A stretch of DNA of 64,000 bases from NCBI GenBank assembly GCA_019636565.1, contig JAHBXG010000005.1, forward strand, positions 1-64,000, in the 5' to 3' direction. The stretch comes from Phycisphaeraceae bacterium. Its GTDB lineage: Bacteria; Planctomycetota; Phycisphaerae; Phycisphaerales; UBA1924. The translations under genes and the position numbers were made by a program. The notes under the pieces are model-generated. The model saw only the letters and a program-made list of their open reading frames with translations, had not been told where the DNA came from and did no database searches. Positions 60,130-64,000 of this stretch are shown in pieces (the first letter of the stretch is position 1; every line of letters begins with the position of its first letter).

Positions 60130-61272
60130 TCACAAGGGTTTGTCATAGATGCGGTAGGTGCTCGTGATCTTTGTCCCCGCGCGCTCAAGCGTGCCGCGCG
60201 AGTTGAGATTGCTTTCAAGCACCCACGAGAATTCGTACCGTTCGATTCCCCACGTCGCCGCGGCGCCCGCCAGATTGTCCAGCAACACGACGCTCAGTCC
60301 TGCACTCTGGTAGCCGGGCACCATCGTGACGGCGATGGCGCGCGCGGTCGTGATGCGACGGCGACCGGTCAGCAGTCGCACAATGCCGAACGGGAACAGC
60401 CTGCCGTTGAGCCTGCGAAGGATCTGGTTGTAATCGAGCAAGGCAAGCGACGCCCCGATGGGCTTTCCGTCTATCTCTGCGAATACCGCGAATTGCGGCA
60501 CAATCACGTGGCGCAGTTCGCTGGCGATGTGACGTGCCTCGCGGGGTTGCAGCGGCGTGAAACCCCAGGTGCCGTCAAGCGCCCGGTTGTAGATGTCGAG
60601 GTACGTCGCAATATCCTGCTCGTATCTCTTCGAATTCATCGGACGGATTGTCAATTTGAATCTGTCGAGCGCTGCCAGGACCGCGGGCTTGTAACGCTGA
60701 GTCAACGCCGCGAGAAGGCTTGCATCCATTTCATATGCGTAGAGATCCTGCGACTTCGCGAGTCCGCACGACTCGAGCAGCGTCGCGTAATAGGGGGGGT
60801 TGTAGGTCATGAGAAAGCAAGGGGTCCGATCGAAGCCGTCGACGAGAAGTCCGCATGTGTAGTTGAGTGAAGGATTGACCGGGCCGCGGATCGAGGTCAT
60901 GCCGCGTTGGCGCAACCAGTGCTCGCCGGCCTCGAAGAGCTTGCCGCACGCTTGCGGATTGTCCGCGCACTCAAAGAATCCGAAGAAGCCGATCTGATCG
61001 TTGTACTTTCGGTTGTGCGCATGATTAATCAGGACTGCCAATCGCCCAACTACGTGACCATTCGTCTCCGCAAGCAATGTTTGGATGTCCGCCGTTTCAA
61101 AGAACGGATGTTTACCCCAGCCAAGAAGCTGTCGCTCATGGGCGAGTATCGGCGGGACCCAATGGGTATTTCGTGACGTGCCGCGACGTGCGTAGATCGC
61201 CCAAGGAAGATTCTGAAAGCGGCGTCGGTCACGCCAGGACTCCACCGGTCTAACCACGATCTGTGCGTTCAC
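60130..61272 (-). CDS. GNAT-like acyltransferase
   Basis: A 380-residue protein, longer than usual GNAT enzymes, so probably two GNAT-like folds. The first half has VVGRLAVLINHAHNRKYNDQIGFFGFFEC, the second GKPIGASLALLDYNQ and RAIAVTMVPGYQSAGLSVVLLDNL, the latter in the place of the acetyl-CoA loop, followed by YEFSWVLESNLNSRGTLERAG, typical of the GNAT family. It is in the same operon as the GT-B-like gene, whose stop overlaps this start (ATGA). It may acylate a sugar or amino-sugar of an exported compound, which is inference. Confidence 0.75.
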   Translation of the reverse strand: MNAQIVVRPVESWRDRRRFQNLPWAIYARRGTSRNTHWVPPILAHERQLLGWGKHPFFETADIQTLLAETNGHVVGRLAVLINHAHNRKYNDQIGFFGFFECADNPQACGKLFEAGEHWLRQRGMTSIRGPVNPSLNYTCGLLVDGFDRTPCFLMTYNPPYYATLLESCGLAKSQDLYAYEMDASLLAALTQRYKPAVLAALDRFKLTIRPMNSKRYEQDIATYLDIYNRALDGTWGFTPLQPREARHIASELRHVIVPQFAVFAEIDGKPIGASLALLDYNQILRRLNGRLFPFGIVRLLTGRRRITTARAIAVTMVPGYQSAGLSVVLLDNLAGAAATWGIERYEFSWVLESNLNSRGTLERAGTKITSTYRIYDKPL

Positions 61273-62348
61273 GGTCCGGGCTCCTCGAGCACGGCGCGAC
61301 AGACGTTGGCGATGTTTGCCGCGGCCGAACCGTTCTGAATGGGCATCAGCCGGCGCATTTCGTCCATTCCAAAGTCGGAGAAGGTCTCCTTGCCGAGCGC
61401 TAGACCGACGAAGGCTGTTGACGAAAACCGCGTGACGAGCACATCGCAGTTGGCGATCATCACCTCGGCGCTGCCGGTTGTGAATACCTGCGCGCTGGGC
61501 GCATGCTTCGTGATTTCACGGACGGCACGCGAGGCGTTTTCGTTGGGGTGCAGTTTGAAGATGAGGGGTCTGCCTCCGGCGATCAGGACGGCACGACGGA
61601 TGAATGCCACGCGGTCTTCGCCCCGGAACACTTCGCGGAGCGGCGACGTGCAAACGAGCACATAGTGGTGCTGCGGAAAGCTGTTGTTGCGGTAGCGCTG
61701 GCAGTCATCGAAGTTGGGAATTCCAGTAACCACGATTTTCTCAGGGCGGGCACCTTTCTTGATGAAGAAATCGCGGTAGCCCACGCTGGCAACGCAAAAT
61801 CTCCGGTACGCGTCGCTGAGGCCGGTTGCGGCGGTGCCGGCAAGCCAGAGGGGAAGAAAACGCAGCCGGGTCACCAGATGGAACGCGACGGATTCCGGGT
61901 CGGTCACACCCTCCTGAACCAGAACGATCTTGTTATTCCGGATGTTTCTTTGCAGGTAAACGTCCGAGCAGGTCACCACGAGGTCATACGGCCCCTGCTT
62001 GCCCTGGTAATCCACTCGCAGGTGCTGGTCGTTCAGGTACTCTCGGCAGCGGCTCGCGAGTTTCTCACCGATGATCGTAAATTCCATCCATCCGAGTTTG
62101 CGGTAAATCTCATCGATACCGTCGCAGTAATATGGCGTGAAAGACTGCGCGTATTCGTTGAGGTGCCGGGCGATCTGGTGCATCTGCGTGGTCTGGTTCA
62201 TGGACCCGCAGATGAACAGAATCCGCTTTGTCTTCGCTGCGGTCGCGGCGTTGAAAGTGTCGGGCGTTCGACCAAGCGGTCTGGTCGAAGCGGTCGATTG
62301 GCTCTTTGGGTCCACAACGTCGTGCACGGCTAGGCCTCCCTGTTCCAT
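61269..62348 (-). CDS. GT-B-fold transferase-like protein
   Basis: A 359-residue protein of uncertain family. The first strand ILFICGSMNQTTQM and the second-half segments VTGIPNFDDCQRY, VLVCTSPLREVF, IFKLHPNEN and CDVLVTRFSSTAFVGLALGK give the two-domain GT-B layout of capsule/teichoic-type glycosyl- or phosphoglycerotransferases; the KLHPNEN motif is like that of CDP-glycerol transferases. No membrane helix. An N-terminal 40 residues are polar. Overlaps the ABC permease gene by 19 bases and the GNAT gene by ATGA, so all are one operon. Confidence 0.55.
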   Translation of the reverse strand: MEQGGLAVHDVVDPKSQSTASTRPLGRTPDTFNAATAAKTKRILFICGSMNQTTQMHQIARHLNEYAQSFTPYYCDGIDEIYRKLGWMEFTIIGEKLASRCREYLNDQHLRVDYQGKQGPYDLVVTCSDVYLQRNIRNNKIVLVQEGVTDPESVAFHLVTRLRFLPLWLAGTAATGLSDAYRRFCVASVGYRDFFIKKGARPEKIVVTGIPNFDDCQRYRNNSFPQHHYVLVCTSPLREVFRGEDRVAFIRRAVLIAGGRPLIFKLHPNENASRAVREITKHAPSAQVFTTGSAEVMIANCDVLVTRFSSTAFVGLALGKETFSDFGMDEMRRLMPIQNGSAAANIANVCRAVLEEPGP

Positions 62349-63445
62349 CTAGTGACCATCGCGCCGGCGACAAAGACGACCGCCGCGACTCCCGCTGTGA
62401 TCGCGGCGCACTTCGCGGCAACCAGGGCGTCGGCGAAGATCATGGAGGCGCGCAAGCCCTGGTTTACGTAGAAAAGGGGAAGCGCTCGGGCAAACGCCTG
62501 AAGAAACGGAGGCATCAACTCGACGGGAAAAAACGTGCCGGAGAGGAACATCATTGGGAAGAGAAATGCATTGGCTGCTCCGGCGGCGCTCTCGGCCTCT
62601 TTGGCGATCGGCGTGAGCACCATTCCGAAGCCGACGAATGCAAAGACCTCAAGCACGACGAAGAGCGGGAGCCAAAGGTTGATGTCCAGCCGAACGTCGA
62701 AGACCGCGAAGCTCACCAGAAGGATCGATGCGGTCGACAACGTGGCAAGGATCAATTGGTACAGGATATTTGAAAGCAGCCAATCGACGCGGGTCATTGG
62801 GGTGGTTGCCAATTTGCGGAGGATGCCCTTCTGGCGCAGTTCGGCGTTCATGTTGAGTGCGCCGGAAAGACTGGACGTCATGATCGCCATTGCGATGATT
62901 CCGGGAACAAAGAACTCGATGAAGCGGTACTTTTTTTCGAGGATCGACTGCGCCGTCATCGTGATGAACGGGGCCGTGCCCGACATCTGCTGATTGGCAG
63001 CGGCCACGAACGCATTCAAAGATTGCAACTTGGTCGTGACCGATGTCGAGCTTGGGTCGTAGACGTACGTCGCGGCGACCGAGGCGGAGAAATCTCCCTG
63101 TCGGAGCCTTTGCACCTGCGCTGCTTCGAAGCCCCTCGGAATGATGAATACGAGTGTGAGAGCATGTTCCTTCGCGTATTGAACGGCGCCGGCATCCGCG
63201 GGCACCGGAATGGCTTTGAACAGGCCGTCCGCGGCAAGGCTGTCGATGAACTTCGCCGACGCTGCGGTGTGGTCGAGATCCTGCACGGGAAGATCGAAAT
63301 TGAGGTGCTCTGGCTTTGTGAAAATCGCACCGAAGACGAGCACCAGCAGCACCGGGAAGGCGAGCGCAAAAAACATCGCCGATCGCTCGCGGCTGAGGCT
63401 CCGCAGCCGCACCATGAGATTGGCGAGGATGATGCGCGGAGTCAA
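62330..63445 (-). CDS. ABC-2-type transporter permease
   Basis: A 371-residue membrane protein. A first helix (FFALAFPVLLVLVFGAIF), a large outside domain (about 45-175), then five to six further helices: FFVPGIIAMAIMTSSLSGAL, LILATLSTASILLVSF, LPLFVVLEVFAFVGFG, ANAFLFPMMFLSGTFFP and AITAGVAAVVFVAGAMV. The motif LRKLATTPMTRVDWLL is typical of ABC-2 exporters of the DrrB/YhhJ type. The start is TTG at 63445, six bases after AGGAG, overlapping the ATPase stop (TTGA). It is the export partner of the ATPase and is likely a drug, lipid or glycolipid exporter; the substrate is unknown. Confidence 0.85.
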   Translation of the reverse strand: MTPRIILANLMVRLRSLSRERSAMFFALAFPVLLVLVFGAIFTKPEHLNFDLPVQDLDHTAASAKFIDSLAADGLFKAIPVPADAGAVQYAKEHALTLVFIIPRGFEAAQVQRLRQGDFSASVAATYVYDPSSTSVTTKLQSLNAFVAAANQQMSGTAPFITMTAQSILEKKYRFIEFFVPGIIAMAIMTSSLSGALNMNAELRQKGILRKLATTPMTRVDWLLSNILYQLILATLSTASILLVSFAVFDVRLDINLWLPLFVVLEVFAFVGFGMVLTPIAKEAESAAGAANAFLFPMMFLSGTFFPVELMPPFLQAFARALPLFYVNQGLRASMIFADALVAAKCAAITAGVAAVVFVAGAMVTRWNREA

Positions 63446-64000
63446 GAGGCACTCCTGCGCAGGCGATGGGCGTCCGGACCGGTGTCGGTGGTCAGGCTGA
63501 GAAAAGCTTCTTCCAGATTGGGTTTGCGAACGTCGATGCCTGGCAGAGTCCGGCCGGTGACTTTGATCGCTGCCAGAATCGCCTCGACGTCTTCCGTGGT
63601 GCTCACTTTGATTTTGACGTCGCCACGGCTGTCCGCATCCGGCTTGAAGTCCAACCGCGTCACTGCGTCGATGGCGCTCGAATCTGCGGACTTCAGAGTC
63701 AAGTACATGTAATTGGCATTGTGCTCGACCAGGTCGCCCGGGGAGCCGATCGCGACGATCTCTCCTTTGGAAATGATCGCGACGGTATCGGCGACCAGTT
63801 CCGCCTCTTCCATGTAGTGGGTGGTGAGGAATACAACCTTGCCTTTGCGCTTCAGGCCCAGCATGACATCCCACACCGCCCGCCTGGCATGCGGATCGAG
63901 TCCTGTTGTCGGCTCGTCGAGGAAGACGAGTTCGGGATCGTTCACGAGCGCGATCGCGATGCCGAGTCTCTGCTTCATGCCCCCGGAGAGAGTCACAAAA
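63442..64000 (-). CDS. ABC transporter ATP-binding protein (5' part outside window)
   Basis: The C-terminal 185 or so residues of an ABC ATPase. The signature LSGGMKQRL opens the visible part, followed by Walker B LVFLDEPTTGLDPHARR and the H-loop TTHYMEEAEL. The Walker A motif lies beyond the right edge. A C-terminal accessory region of about 90 residues follows, as in DrrA-type ATPases. It pairs with the ABC-2 permease by overlap and heads the visible part of a four-gene operon. Confidence 0.88.
   Translation of the reverse strand, partial: FVTLSGGMKQRLGIAIALVNDPELVFLDEPTTGLDPHARRAVWDVMLGLKRKGKVVFLTTHYMEEAELVADTVAIISKGEIVAIGSPGDLVEHNANYMYLTLKSADSSAIDAVTRLDFKPDADSRGDVKIKVSTTEDVEAILAAIKVTGRTLPGIDVRKPNLEEAFLSLTTDTGPDAHRLRRSAS

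Noticed and set aside
1..64000. tRNA, rRNA, riboswitch and CRISPR signals.
   Set aside because: I looked for T-loop GGTTCGAATCC-type strings, conserved 16S/23S blocks, known riboswitch cores and regularly spaced repeats by eye and found none. A covariance-model search would be needed to exclude small RNAs.

Overview
The window is GC-rich, densely coded bacterial chromosome, most likely from a planctomycete of the class Phycisphaerae. This is an inference. It rests on four secreted proteins with PEP-CTERM-like tails, three secreted proteins ending in a doubled dockerin-like motif (DLN.DG.VDD.DF..F..AYD...C), a Bat-type von Willebrand operon, and long stretches of small secreted proteins with generic signal peptides. 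I see no rRNA, tRNA, CRISPR array, prophage or plasmid backbone. The last gene runs off the right edge.

Layout. 1-9.3 kb: a REP-associated tyrosine transposase between copies of its REP-like repeat, then surface or secreted proteins (two PEP-CTERM, two dockerin-like) and a glycosyltransferase. 9.4-18 kb: small single genes (DUF1801, dihydrofolate-reductase-like, serine beta-lactamase-like hydrolase, a dockerin-like protein, a SRPBCC protein, an orphan OmpR-type regulator, a third PEP-CTERM protein). 18-25.6 kb: metabolic genes (FAD monooxygenase, Gfo/Idh/MocA oxidoreductase, beta-ureidopropionase-like amidase, thiolase, TraB/GumN-like protein, alpha/beta hydrolase). 25.6-29.8 kb: regulators (GAF-PAS sigma-54 activator; a STAS-like protein overlapping an ECF-type sigma factor) and a fourth PEP-CTERM protein. 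29.9-34.5 kb: a complete minus-strand dTDP-L-rhamnose set (rmlA, rmlC, rmlD, rmlB), divergent from a glycosyltransferase across an octanucleotide tandem repeat. 34.6-39.1 kb: an M28 peptidase, then pyruvate dehydrogenase E1-beta and E2 separated by a four-helix-bundle gene. 39.4-41.9 kb: a histidine kinase and an unusual receiver-XRE response regulator. 41.9-49.7 kb: rsmB, ptsN, a prenyl diphosphate synthase, dxs, NAD kinase, a DUF3185 protein and an ATP-grasp protein. 49.9-58.9 kb: a seven-gene MoxR/Bat operon, almost entirely joined by 1-4 base stop/start overlaps. 59-64 kb: an NAD-dependent epimerase facing a four-gene minus-strand operon (ABC ATPase, ABC-2 permease, GT-B-like protein, GNAT-like protein).

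How the genes work together. The rml genes supply dTDP-rhamnose, probably for the rhamnosyl or other glycosyltransferases near them and for the glycosylated cell surface on which the PEP-CTERM proteins are expected to act. The ispA-dxs pair feeds isoprenoid synthesis through the non-mevalonate pathway. The MoxR/Bat operon forms an AAA ATPase plus membrane VWA-protein assembly, here with BatB and BatC fused in one chain. A recurring theme is that dispersed intergenic repeats (REP-like units, CCCCCTCCC hairpins, GGGGCAAA octamers) run into the ends of coding regions and have extended at least two proteins with repeat-encoded tails.
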